Source of the DNA: Procambarus clarkii
Lineage: Eukaryota > Arthropoda > Malacostraca > Decapoda > Cambaridae
Direction: 5' to 3'
DNA: 64,000 bases
NCBI RefSeq assembly: GCF_040958095.1
Contig: NC_091193.1
Location: forward strand, 36,049,759 to 36,113,758
Shown here in pieces: positions 31,401-40,212 of the stretch (position 1 is the stretch's first letter; each line of letters begins with the position of its first letter). The notes beneath the pieces are model-generated. The model made no database searches and was not told the origin of the DNA. It saw only the letters and a list, made by a program, of their open reading frames with translations. Made by a program: the position numbers and the translations under genes.

Positions 31401-32009
31401 ATGAGGACGTCGACGATCTGGCCATATTATCGACTTGATGGAACATACAGATTCACTCACAATGAAATTGCCCGGATAAACGTCAAAGGGGAAGTTTTCA
31501 CATATAAGACATTTAAACGGGAAATGTGTATTTGGGGGGATTAGCCGATTACTTTGCCAGCACTTCCATTGTTCATAATCAATAGGTCCCTCAGGATCTT
31601 CTACCAACATTTGCCACATTTGGCCACTTTTCATTACAGGCACTGCAAAATTATACTTGGCATAATCTGCTAGTCGCTTGTCATTATCCCATTCAGGAAG
31701 TTGTAGTCCTACCCCTAGTACAAATTTGCGATCTAGATAATATTTTATAAATTGGGATTCATCACTTTTGGATTTTAGTAGATATGGTTGATTACTCAGA
31801 TGAAATGTTATGCCAGGGTAAATTTTAAATAACTTTTCAAAACTATCATTTTCGATTTGAAGCTTATTGTAGAGACTGTGTCTAAGAAATAATTCTAATT
31901 CAGCATCGGCTGAATCAATGATCGAACATTTAGGACAGGGTTTAAGGTTTCCACCAGGTAAAGCCCATTGTCGATGCCGATAATTTAAAATACCTCTTGT
32001 GTTAATCAT
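28434..32009 (-). CDS. DNA-directed RNA polymerase second-largest subunit (Rpb2/LEF-8 type)
   Basis: An intact 1191-codon frame close in length to cellular Rpb2. Landmarks in order: a CPKC metal-type motif near residue 25; Asn-rich inserts near 310-330 and 375-395 from AAT microsatellites; the NPEDS and DRGLF block (~720-740) equal to the Rpb2 GYNxEDS...DRGLF region next to the catalytic Mg site. Near ~920 comes GDKLQTPTSQKGVIG, with the two active-site lysines eight apart, then EDMP-like QDMPY and the NPHS segment. Near ~1070 lies RGRRGGLSTGPMEL, the C-terminal GGLRFGEME equivalent. It would pair with an Rpb1/LEF-9 type subunit, not present in this window. The last ~30 residues lie behind an A12 tract and may be a run-on. 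I am sure of the family, less of the virus lineage. Confidence 0.93.
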   Translation of the reverse strand: MINTRGILNYRHRQWALPGGNLKPCPKCSIIDSADAELELFLRHSLYNKLQIENDSFEKLFKIYPGITFHLSNQPYLLKSKSDESQFIKYYLDRKFVLGVGLQLPEWDNDKRLADYAKYNFAVPVMKSGQMWQMLVEDPEGPIDYEQWKCWQSNRLIPPNTHFPFKCLICENFPFDVYPGNFIVSESVCSIKSIIWPDRRRPHFSRKEKAVIIYEESKIKKWPFLSSYINQDINHLGNMAIFTTGEIFINCFLNLAIRKVNATLLHNKVVKILKDLNHSLSQENLTVLMEYYRLKRSDANKNNIKILENYTSNHNNNNNNNNMNEGNNDIRLKLSGPRVAMIAINPLKVKATAIRCGHIDESITQTKILSNSASINTLNENNGGNSFNNSGNNEWNKIGRFSRNYSSNSYANICLVACGLQKLLPKDSKAKEPKSITVSEVGFIDLLNTPDTPQRCGIILEMIPDVIIASTSMCNSQPDKFLFTYLPQLRQVGNPSQLDQLESIYVYIIIQNKLFNFPLDSIKNGSAAQHFFPHLPLVQWEYVCLFGVDNLYRFVQYILKLNIACIELLEYKKNQLWICTSLPRMSYKILPNGQLYTSKEIDTFQMEANPFFYLPPQMQPQIFLRKENSDLKEDFELLYIGYDREKIPNIMGPNARAISRPNAAHPPRISNSLQLYRHYAGITVNTHSVGEIHQKTVIHTLYTTSRMSKLLPIPCQNPMVAVVNWHNPEDSITVKQDSIDRGLFSGVSYETSIVRYNYGSGQNALPTFCQTYFDQHTPLQRGVQLGILKGVNPKFQEDNSLLNFTNGEIEFVHIDANTLALIWNGKIGDLKEPIYDDSVPVSTGTKNGKGSRNDYRVTVNDPHHPSLERQQRLKKSQYSLAFKEHHPNYITFRYFKIDSVDLPVLQSWRFSLITVSPYIPSLGDKLQTPTSQKGVIGRLVSEQDMPYIKLMSQGDMFSSNVPIDVLVNPHSLKRQAPDLYCNTFNNLNYMDAAFTLTFENVIEHLQWGRKTCTGILMNPYKGEPYLNRDNEPVLASLYEGSYMCVTNHRANATMHTSRADEVVFSELTGAPVRGRRGGLSTGPMELVSFRSIGAARIHTELTQIRSDMKHIELETIQNNETETEKNENESGVICGSKYLQRYHDDLMLANINLAYKCTSMVNIEEIKKKKNIVIVKYACLIIYIHLSLIIY

Positions 32010-32229
32010 TATTATATAATAATTATATGGAAATGAAATGTAATTTATATTTTAGTTAATAAAAAAAATATATATTGTAAGTATCTTTTATCCCTGGAAT
32101 TGAAATACATAGTAAATAGATTTTGTTGAGATTTTTATTACAACAAAAGTCTTAAAACGTAAATAAAATAAAAGTGTAACAATTTAATTTTAATTCGGCC
32201 TATAAAAAATTATGTATTTTTTTTTTTTT

Positions 32230-32631
32230 TTAGTCGTTACGATTTGAAATATCAATGAGCCATCCTGCTATTATTTTACTAAGGATAGGTTTAATCAAAA
32301 ATATAGTTAGTAAAATGATTATTCCCAAAATCCAATTATTTTCCCAAAGACTTACTAAAAATAGAATAAAAATAGTTATTATTAATATTTTTTCCATCTG
32401 ATAATTTATGTATGAAGTTATTTTCTTTTCTTTTAATGATCTTATTTCTGTTTTAAAAGAAGGAATTTCAGTTTCTTTTACAGCATTTTGATGGTCACTT
32501 ATAATTTCAGTCTCTAATGGATCTTCATTTTCTCTCGATGGTAGTGAAGATTGTGTGAGATTTATTGTTCTTGTTCGTATAGAATTTTCATGGATTAAAT
32601 TGGGTGGTATACTTAGTGTGTCCAATGTCAT
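32230..32631 (-). CDS. Small membrane protein with two C-terminal helices
   Basis: 133 residues: a polar N-terminal half rich in Glu/Ser/Thr, then two adjoining hydrophobic helices (about residues 80-97 and 100-118, IITIFILFLVSLW and LGIIILLTIFLI) and a short tail. It lies directly upstream of the polymerase gene in the same orientation, with 220 AT-rich bases between. No family is recognised; a virion or ER membrane protein is plausible. Confidence 0.6.
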   Translation of the reverse strand: MTLDTLSIPPNLIHENSIRTRTINLTQSSLPSRENEDPLETEIISDHQNAVKETEIPSFKTEIRSLKEKKITSYINYQMEKILIITIFILFLVSLWENNWILGIIILLTIFLIKPILSKIIAGWLIDISNRND

Positions 32632-32639
32632 TGTTTTCC

Positions 32640-32885
32640 TATTTTTTATAGTATAAAAAAAGTTACGTAGAACCCATGAATGTGTGTACGGATGGTGTGA
32701 GTGGTGGGTAGGTAGGAAGGATACAATGAAGAAAGTAAAGTTTATTATTTAGGTAGAACCCAAACGAGTGTGTACTTGCTGCAGACAGGAGGGATGGTGT
32801 GGGTGGTGGGTAGGCAGAAGGGATATGATGAGGAAAGTTAAAGTTTATTATTTGATGCTCAATGCAAATATTCTTTCTCATCTTC
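32640..32885. repeat. Two tandem copies of a ~115-base unit
   Basis: AGAACCCATGAATGTGTGTAC and AGAACCCAAACGAGTGTGTAC start two copies that continue through GGTGGGTAGG and AAGTTTATTATTT. It is a direct duplication, with no coding sense seen. Confidence 0.7.
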
Positions 32886-32918
32886 TAAGTTATCATCATT
32901 GAGTGAGGGCTAGGGAAG

Positions 32919-33385
32919 GTGCCAAAATCTTGCCCCATCTCTAACAAAACTACCAATTCTGCCTCACCTTCATCCCCTCATAAATGGGATGATGATGATC
33001 TTCACCTTCAATCGACAGCTTCATTATCCAAAAACCTTACATCGCAGCTCGTCACAACCTTACCTAAAGCATCAAACAACAGCAATATTAATCAGATAAG
33101 TACAACCCTCTCCCTGCGCCAGAGAACCAAGAAGATTCATCGTCACTGATATTATGGAATTCAGACACAGAAAGTTTATCAGAAGGAAATGGTTGTGGTA
33201 AGTAAGTGTGTATTTTAGTTTTAGTTTTGGACATCAAAATATATTTATTATTTGAAATTTGTTGAAAATTAAGCTATTAAAAATGAATGTTCCTGGTTTC
33301 ATGGGTTTACGAAAATCCTTGAAAAATCATAAATTCATTATTTTAATTTTCAGGGATTGGTGAACAGATGAAGTTAAAGATGTAA
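32919..33385 (+). pseudogene. Possible relic of a small spliced gene
   Basis: A Ser/Asn/Thr-rich frame (SPSSPHKWDDDDLHLQST) without ATG runs to 33149. A one-base shift near 33130 gives a continuing Ser-rich, acidic frame to a GTAAG donor at about 33200. A TTTTCAG acceptor at 33348-33355 joins a short last exon ending at 33385. It is weak evidence: composition and splice sites only. Confidence 0.25.
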
Positions 33386-33881
33386 AGTCCAACAACAGTC
33401 TTTCCGAACTTCACAGAAGCAGCTCTTCTCCCAACTATATGTGATTGTAAATACTTAGTTATGGTGTTTTTCTTCATGTTACTTGATTTGAAGATTTTTC
33501 AGAGACTGACTCTGATAAGCACCTCAATCAATGGCTATTTGAATGATATCATACTGTTTTGAATAGTACTTTAAGATTGATAGAAATATTTTTAATATAT
33601 GAGAGAAGGAGTTGAAAAAATAGAGAGACTGATTTCATTCCACATCCTAGTTATATTGTATTTTAGTAAGCAATATAAAATTCTGCAGTTTGGTCGAATA
33701 CAATTGAACAATTTAAATAAATGGCAACGAACATATATAATCATGGTTTTATTGGAATTTTGTCCTAAATAATTGTATTTGGAATGGTAAATAGAGAACT
33801 AAATTTCTATAGTATTTTTTTTTTAGAATGGCCTAAAAGGAGATTAATTCTTTTTTTTTTTTAGTCTTATAAAACTTAACA
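33386..33881. other. Intergenic, nothing recognised
   Basis: AT-rich with no supported gene or repeat. Confidence 0.4.
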
Positions 33882-34630
33882 ATGAATCGACGCCAACACA
33901 TTTGTAAAGACTTTGTCGATGACATAGTTCAGGAGGTGATTGAACCATTAAGTAATCTAGGTTCTGGGTCTGATAAAAATGTTGATAGTAATTTTATTGT
34001 TTTAAAAATGAAAGAAGATCCCTCTAAATTTGTAAATACATTACTGGATTCTGTTACTAATAATATATTAGACTATTATTATAATAGAAGTCAAAATGTA
34101 CCATTGTCAACTGTTCCATCACCCAAAAGAAAAAGAAAAAAAAAAACATATTATCAAATGAAGAGGATGAATTAATTAAAATTGAAATTTTAGGGAAAGC
34201 AGTTTTAAACATTTTTTCTCTTCATAATGAATATAATCGTATTAAGGATAGTATTGTAAATCAACATATGAAATCAAAATCACCAAAAAAACAAAAAATA
34301 CAGTTACCACCAATATTAAAAAACGATGAAACTGTAGATATGATCAAACTCTTCAATTCCTTCCATTCAACCGTTTTGAAATACCTTTTGAAAACAATAC
34401 AAAAAATAATTACAGAAGTTTATGGAATAAAACTCTGTGAAGATTTAACTAAGCTAGTTAATTCTAAAAGTTATCCATATTTTTTATTTGAATATTTTCT
34501 TAAACATCAATCATCAAGCGACGATATTAAACAGCAGTTAGAGTGTCTTAAACATTCAAGTATACTAGTCTATAACTGGATAATTCAAAATTGTATTGAT
34601 ATTAAAATTAAACCCGAAAATGAAAGTTAA
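33882..34630 (+). pseudogene. Unrecognised basic protein, frameshift in an A run
   Basis: The ATG at 33882 (MNRRQHICKDFVDDIVQEVI) opens 97 codons up to a nuclear-localisation-like PSPKRKRKKK. The A11 run at 34134-34145 then shifts the frame. In the neighbouring frame reading continues without stop (DELIKIEILGKAV, later VDMIKLFNSFHS) to TAA 34628-34630, giving about 249 residues. The stop abuts the ATG at 34631 of the capping-protein gene, so the two were closely packed. It is helical with no cysteine motif. Family is unknown. Confidence 0.55.
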
Positions 34631-36124
34631 ATGTAATTTATAATCGATGAAATATTAGCAAATGCTATTTTTGTAAATGGTAGAGAAATTCTACAAAATA
34701 ACATTTTAATGGCCTATGCAGCTCATAAATATTCGATGTTTAAAAACAATGGTAAATTGTATTCTGCTACGGAAATTATACATTCATGTATCAAGACTAA
34801 TCGTAACCTACCCCCTCATAAAATTTCTATTTCATTTGAGGCTATAATGACGGTAGGACAGAATACTGACCAAAATTTAATTTGTAAAAATACTCATTTT
34901 GTAGAAGAACGTGAATGTCGGCGTCATGTGGATATTGCACATCCACTTATTCAAGCTCATTTAGCTCCCTTGGGTGAACTATCCATGCAATATATTTCTA
35001 GGGTTTTAGAAATGCGGATTGGAGACTATCGCCTAATTATTGAACCACAACAGAATAGATATTTTATTCAATATAAGAAATTCCGTGACAAAAAAGTGGT
35101 TTTTCGTTTAGATTCCTTCACATTAGAATTTGTTTATATTAGTGATGAAGGGGAATCTTTTTACGATGCCCAGTATATACAACATAATAGTAGTGATGAT
35201 AGCAGTGGGGAAAGCATGTTAGTAGGTATGGCTAGCTTTCTTGATGGAAGTGATCTTTGTATAAAAACAACTTACCTCCTAGATTATTCAACCAAAACAA
35301 TTCTATATCATCGATACATTCCTAATGATCATACCCAAATATTCCCTTTCACTTTAGAAACAGAAGATTTACAACAAAGTGAGGCGGGACCTGCTTTAAC
35401 AATGAATACTGAGGGTGTACCTACAATATCACCGCCTTCGGGAACTTCAATTTACTGGTATACTTCTTGGAGATTAGAAGCTCAACTTCCTTTAAATCTT
35501 AGTATGTATCAACATGTTCATGAAGATAGTACTCCCCATCATCCAACTCCGTCTGAGAGTTTGAATCAATCTCCTGTTTATATATTCCCAAAGTTGGATG
35601 GTAATAATGGAATTTTACGTTTTTACCCAAGTCTTTTTGTTATTTCAAATCCTCTGATGTTATCGACATCACATCCACATTTAATACCCCAACATATTCT
35701 CCATTCTTTGATCGATTTCATTTTTACAGTAGAAACTGATCTATACTCTATAAACAACAATTCATCTTCCTTTATGGTACATAATTATCGACCAGTTGCC
35801 ATTATAGACATTGTCTCTACGGCTTTTAATGCTGCAGAAAGGATGAATATATTACAAGTATTACGAGCCCATTTTAGAAATGATTTAGCACCTTATTACA
35901 TCTTCTTTCAAGGGGAATCAAGCATATCCAAACCATCAATATCCCCATCATTACCATTTGAAAATTTTCATGACGGTGAGATATATGAGGTGTTGTTAAA
36001 TAACAACAGAAACATTATAAAGGTTTGCCGACATCGCCCAGATAAATCTCGAGCGAATCCACTTAAAACAGTTAATATTATATTGGGTATTCAAAAGTTA
36101 GAAGAAAGTTTTTTGGAAGTATAA
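34631..36124 (+). CDS. LEF-4-like mRNA capping enzyme (triphosphatase/guanylyltransferase)
   Basis: The protein is about 471 residues from the ATG at 34709, similar to baculovirus LEF-4. Guanylyltransferase motif I is seen as IFPKLDGNNG (about residue 293), with the lysine that would hold GMP. Further on are an IDIV segment, an HDGEIYEVL motif-IV-like block, an IIKV motif-V-like strand and RPDKSRANP, like the RxDKxxPN motif VI. The N-terminal half (ISFEAIM..., RLDSFTLEFVY) would be the metal-dependent triphosphatase. The reading frame is open upstream of 34709 back to TAA 34634-34636, which directly follows an ATG at 34631. The original start may be 34631, with codon 2 mutated to a stop. The function fits the nearby polymerase subunit. 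Confidence 0.62.
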
Positions 36125-36371
36125 TCAGGAGTACGCTTGTGCTGGAAGAAGAAGGATGGTGGATGGTTTGTTGTCTAGGGAGGAATCATTGTGATTTAAT
36201 GAAATCCATAACTATAAATAATTTTTATTATTATACTCCATATTAATACAGTTTAGAAATTATATTCCTAACTAGCTAGTTAGCTAACTTAGTCGTTTTT
36301 TTACCATATTCGACTATATGATATATGTGTGATTAGTAAGAGGAAAGTTATGACGAGTCAGGTGAACATTT
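36125..36371. other. Intergenic
   Basis: AT-rich spacer after the capping-protein gene with no feature. Confidence 0.4.
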
Positions 36372-36695
36372 TCATGACGGGTTTGTAAGAAAAAAAAGGG
36401 TGACTGGTTGCGGACCGGACCGAGGGGTTGCTGGGCCCCGGGGTTGTCCTAATATGGCCTCAAGCAATTTGACCACCACCACCAGGACCAGGACCTTCAA
36501 GAACAATACTTCCACTACTGGGACCAGAACCTCAAAAAGCACCACCACCACCACAGCCAGGACCAGAACCACCAAGAGCATCACCATTACCGCCAGGACC
36601 AGTGCATCCAAGAGCGCCATCATCACCGCCGCCAGAACTTGCGCCTCCAAGAACAACACCACTAAGGCCATCGCTGCAAGCACTAGCTTATCCAT
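36372..36695 (-). CDS. Hydrophobic or glycine-rich repeat gene with TATA box
   Basis: The minus-strand ATG at 36695 starts MDKLVLAAMALVVLFLEAQV, which looks like a signal peptide. A TATAAATATA box lies some 40 bases upstream (about 36740-36750). In this frame the rest is an endless Val/Leu/Ala stretch. One base shifted, the GGTGGT-type repeats encode a Gly-rich sequence (GPGGNGDALGGSGPGCGGGG). I suspect a secreted Gly-rich protein with a frameshift after the signal peptide, but cannot prove it. The plus-strand frame over the same repeats is Thr/Ser-rich and has no promoter. Confidence 0.35.
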   Translation of the reverse strand: MDKLVLAAMALVVLFLEAQVLAAVMMALLDALVLAVMVMLLVVLVLAVVVVVLFEVLVPVVEVLFLKVLVLVVVVKLLEAILGQPRGPATPRSGPQPVTLFFLTNPS

Positions 36696-36769
36696 TGTAA
36701 TCTGTGATAGAATGAGAGAAAGATATTCTTTATCTGTATATTTATAATGGTTTCACGAAATTAATCACA

Positions 36770-37095
36770 GATAGGATGGGGTGGAGAGCCAAGTGCAAGT
36801 ACCATAAAAAAGTATCTATCTTACATTGTTAAGATGAAATTTGGGAAAATCATAGATACCACTACTCACACTTTATCCACACACACCAGTGACAACTCCT
36901 ACCAGAACCCCCATCATCACCTTCTTCTTGTAAATCATCGTTGTTGTTATTTATTTGAAAATTATACATTTTTGGTTTCAATTATATACATTCAAACTTT
37001 CCACCTATGTCTTTTTCTTACTCAAAATGTAACATATTTTTTTTTTTTTAATTTTTTTTAAGTGATTTTATCTTATAAAGAAAAATCTATTGTAA
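36770..37095. other. Intergenic
   Basis: AT-rich, homopolymer T/A near 37030-37060. No gene is supported; the short frame at 36834 has no family resemblance. Confidence 0.4.
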
Positions 37096-37483
37096 ATGGG
37101 ATATAAAAAAACTATGAATAAAAAATATAAAAATTTTCCTTTTGGAAAATTTAAGAGTAAATTACCATATCGTGTATATAAATCTATATTTTATCATTTA
37201 ACAAAAAAACAAAAAAATAATAATATCAAAGTAGATATAAACAAAAGAGGACTATTAAAAAATAACAAACTATTTGAAATTGATATATATTTCTCAGATT
37301 TACAATTAGGTATAGAAATTCAGGGTCCTACTCATTATATAGACATTGAACAAATTAACAGAGATTTAAAAAAAAAAAAAGTTTAATAATATTGGGATTA
37401 TTTTGTTATATGTAGGATTTAATACTGTAAAGCATGATATACTAACTTGTCTAAATATTATTACTAAAAAGATAATTAGTTAA
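37096..37483 (+). pseudogene. PD-(D/E)XK-type nuclease, frameshift in an A run
   Basis: From the ATG at 37096 the protein is Lys-rich, then shows FEIDIYFSDLQLGIEIQGPTHY. The acidic residue in EIDI and the ExQ of IEIQG on neighbouring strands match the nuclease core seen in Vsr/DUF559 and RAP-type domains. The A12 run (37369-37380) ends the frame at 37386. In the next frame NNIGIILLYVGFNTV follows, the strand expected after the core, to a stop at 37481-37483. Whole length is about 129 residues. It would cut DNA or RNA; substrate unknown. Confidence 0.6.
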
Positions 37484-37659
37484 AAAATAAGGTATGTAAA
37501 TCAAATCATATATAGATTTTTCAAGGAAATCCGGCTGAGTCGGTCCATTTATCAGCTGGGCAAGTCTATTGTGATGTATATGATGACAGGATGTAAGAGA
37601 GATACCCACGCTGTCTTGTGCATTCTAATAAGGGACGGAGAGGATATATGTCGGTCTGA

Positions 37660-37960
37660 GCTGGGTTAAGAGTTACTCCAACGCGCATCTTCAGCTAATC
37701 CTCAAAATCATCTCTTGAAGGTATTATATGACATTTACATTATTTATATTAAAAAATCATAATCTTGTTATTTACCATTGTATTATATATATATATATTT
37801 CTGAGCTTATAATATACAAAGACCTATTTTTTTTTTCATTTTCAGATAATTATAAAATGATGGTGATGTTAGTGGTATTGTGGGTGTTGGTTGTTGGAAC
37901 TGTTTTCAATCAATCAATCATCGTGGGAGTGTGATTCTTTATTTATGTTTTCTTTTCAGA
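37660..37960 (+). promoter_or_regulatory. Likely 5' non-coding exons of the PPP1R15-like gene
   Basis: TCTTGAAG|GTATTATATG (37711-37721) is a good splice donor. TTTTCAG acceptors lie at 37845 and 37959. Between them, 37857-37932 (MMVMLVVLWVLVVGTVF) encodes a signal-like stretch that ends at once; it may be an alternative exon. Confidence 0.35.
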
Positions 37961-37996
37961 CCTGAACCTAAACGTGTACTTGTCAAATAGAGAATA

Positions 37997-38248
37997 ATGG
38001 AGGAGAGAAAAGAAAAAATGAAAAAGGAAGTTCAATTTAATCCACATATAACGATACGATATTTATATGTATGGGCATATGCCTATCAGAAAGCTAGAAT
38101 AGATGGTAAAATGTGGAACACAGCTGCTGCAGATCGGGATCGTTTCAAGATGCGATGTGTGAGCACTTAAAAAATACTAAATGATGCAAGAATATTTGAC
38201 AAGGATCATAGAGAAAAGGTTTATTTAGAGCGAATAAAAGAGATATAG
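37997..38248 (+). pseudogene. PPP1R15/GADD34-like PP1 regulator, with in-frame stop
   Basis: A 57-codon frame from 37997 ends at TAA 38168-38170, then the same frame stays open for 25 more codons to TAG 38246-38248. The start has EVQF after Lys-Lys, a PP1-binding RVxF-type motif. It is followed by a hydrophobic strand, VWA and QKAR, then W...AAADRDRFKMR, the Trp plus (A)RDRxRF core. Downstream, REKVYLERI fits the final helix. This order is that of the conserved C-terminal domain of PPP1R15 proteins, which bring PP1 to eIF2alpha-P and reverse translational arrest. Viruses such as African swine fever virus (DP71L) and herpes simplex virus (ICP34.5) carry this domain alone. Whether viral or a host relic is open. 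Confidence 0.68.
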
Positions 38249-38775
38249 AAATTAAATATCCTTTATTTAATTCCTATCTTATAAAATTTAGTAGTATAGA
38301 GGGGGGGGCAAAAACTGGTTGTATCATTTTATTTAAAAGTTAGGTAACCACCTAACACTAGGACAATTTGTCTTAACATTATATTATATTGATCATGTCT
38401 TCGTTATCCATCTGACCATTATTATAACACCAATATATCAACATAATAAATATTAACAAAGCCAAAACTTTGTGAATTTTACACATCATCTCATTTTCAT
38501 TGATTGATTTACTTCCCACATCTTGTTTGCTAGATGAAGATTGACTTGGAGAAACAAATAATATTTTAAACTAACACTTGGAGAGAGAGAGAGAGAGAGA
38601 GAGAGCAGGTCTAAATAAACCCTTGCTCTTCTTGTTGAGGGCAGTCACCTACTACTCAGGCAGTGTTATTGTGCTGGGTTTTTCTTTGACAAAACACATC
38701 CAAGTGAGCCATCCTCTTCTCTTCCCTTCATTGTAAATATATAATATAGGGTAGGAGAAAAAGAGAGAGAGAGAG
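38249..38775. other. Intergenic with (GA)n microsatellites
   Basis: GA repeats at 38580-38605 and 38761-38775. No gene is supported. The solo LTR inserted into the second GA repeat. Confidence 0.6.
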
Positions 38776-39812
38776 TGTTACGAACCCGGATCCAGCGTCC
38801 GAGCACGGAGTAGTAACGACCGCGCCATCTGTGGGTCAGCTCCCGAAACCCCCGCCAAACGACGACGACACCTGGTGAGGGTGCCGTGTATCAGCTACGA
38901 GGGCCAGTTTCCAGTCCTGTTCAGCACTCTACACCGCCGCCACTGACCTCTGGTGAGGTGGTGCTCCGACGACAGCGCCATCTATGGACTGGATACGTCA
39001 GGTGTTTGTGCCCGAGCCCGTAAGTGAGGTGTTTTAGTGTCCCAGTTATTGATGACGTGTCTGCTTACAGAGCCGACCTGGGACTGCTGTGATGGAAGTG
39101 GAGTCAGTCTACCCGAGGCAGCCAGTCTCCATACCTTGAACCTTGCTGCAGCTGTTGTGAAGTCGTCCCCCCGGAAGAACACTGTGGTGTGTTAGCCTGC
39201 CAGTGGAGTGGCAGTAAAAAGGATTTACCCGGGACCGACTGTTGGAGACGATCATCCACTGGGGTACTGAAGACAGGAGAGTGATTTGTGGTGTCACACG
39301 AGGCTCCTGTCTAGGGCGTTCCCCTTTTATCGTTCGTGGAGTGGCCGTACCAGCCTTGTTGGCTCAGAACCTGCCAGCAGACCAGCTGGACGTGTGGTTG
39401 ACGGCCTCCACGGCGGTGCCCCCAGTGGACCTGTGTTTTGGCTGACCTGTGGCCAGGGTAGGCTCAACTTCTTTGGAGAATTCGTTGTGAGGCCACGAAG
39501 AAAGCACCAAGGACTCGGCACCGAGAGTTATGGCACCAGCGTCTTCAGCAGAAGACATCGATTGTGGATTAATCCCCTTGTAAAGTGTTAATACCTCTCC
39601 CCCTTGTGCACTCTTTTATTTTATATATTTAATCGGTGATGGTGTTAATTATAATATTAAGTTCTTAACTTTCTTTCCCTACTCCCTTTTAAGTTACTTG
39701 CGTCACGGATCTCATCCCTTGATAGCCACTACTGGCTTGGGAACGGATACATATATCTTCCTCTAACAACATCAGAGTAAGAACCCCGTTGCGTCCCGAG
39801 AGGGCCGTAACA
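38776..39812. mobile_element. Solo LTR of a retrotransposon
   Basis: A GC-rich 1037-base block begins TGTTACGAACCCGG and ends GGGCCGTAACA, giving TG...CA termini with a short inverted repeat. It is flanked on both sides by GAGAG (38771-38775 and 39813-39817), a 5-base target duplication. No internal retroviral genes remain, so it arose by LTR-LTR recombination. Gypsy-type elements make 5-base duplications. Short open frames inside it on both strands are shadows of the high GC content. Confidence 0.8.
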
Positions 39813-39939
39813 GAGAGAGAAAAATATATTCTCAAATGGTTATTGATCAGTTAAATAATTACAAAAACATAATGAAAAATACGTCACAAATAACTGAGTA
39901 ACTATAGCCTCTCAAGTCTGTATCAGTCTGACTGGATTG

Positions 39940-40082
39940 GTATATAAAAGAGTTTGCCAGGCTATGCAAATCATTACAGGTTCGCCATACTTCATGGACA
40001 CTTCATTCTGAGTAGTAAAACAACAATCACACAATCTAAAGCACATTCAACATTTAATGTTTCTTCAACCTCAACCTCATAC
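39940..40082 (+). promoter_or_regulatory. TATA promoter and non-coding exon of the zinc-finger gene
   Basis: TATATAAAAG at 39941-39950 is followed by a leader with a CATAC|GTATGT donor (40082/40083). Confidence 0.6.
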
Positions 40083-40212
40083 GTATGTTGTATAATTTAC
40101 TTAAGTCTATTATAACAAAAGTATATCATATTACTATAATGTAATAAGAGTCAATGTATATATTATAAATCAGAATAATTATATAAATTAATTAATTTTG
40201 TTTTCTTTTCAG

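Noticed and set aside
39242-39591. Several open frames on both strands in a GC-rich block
   Set aside because: They lie inside the solo LTR and follow from high GC content.
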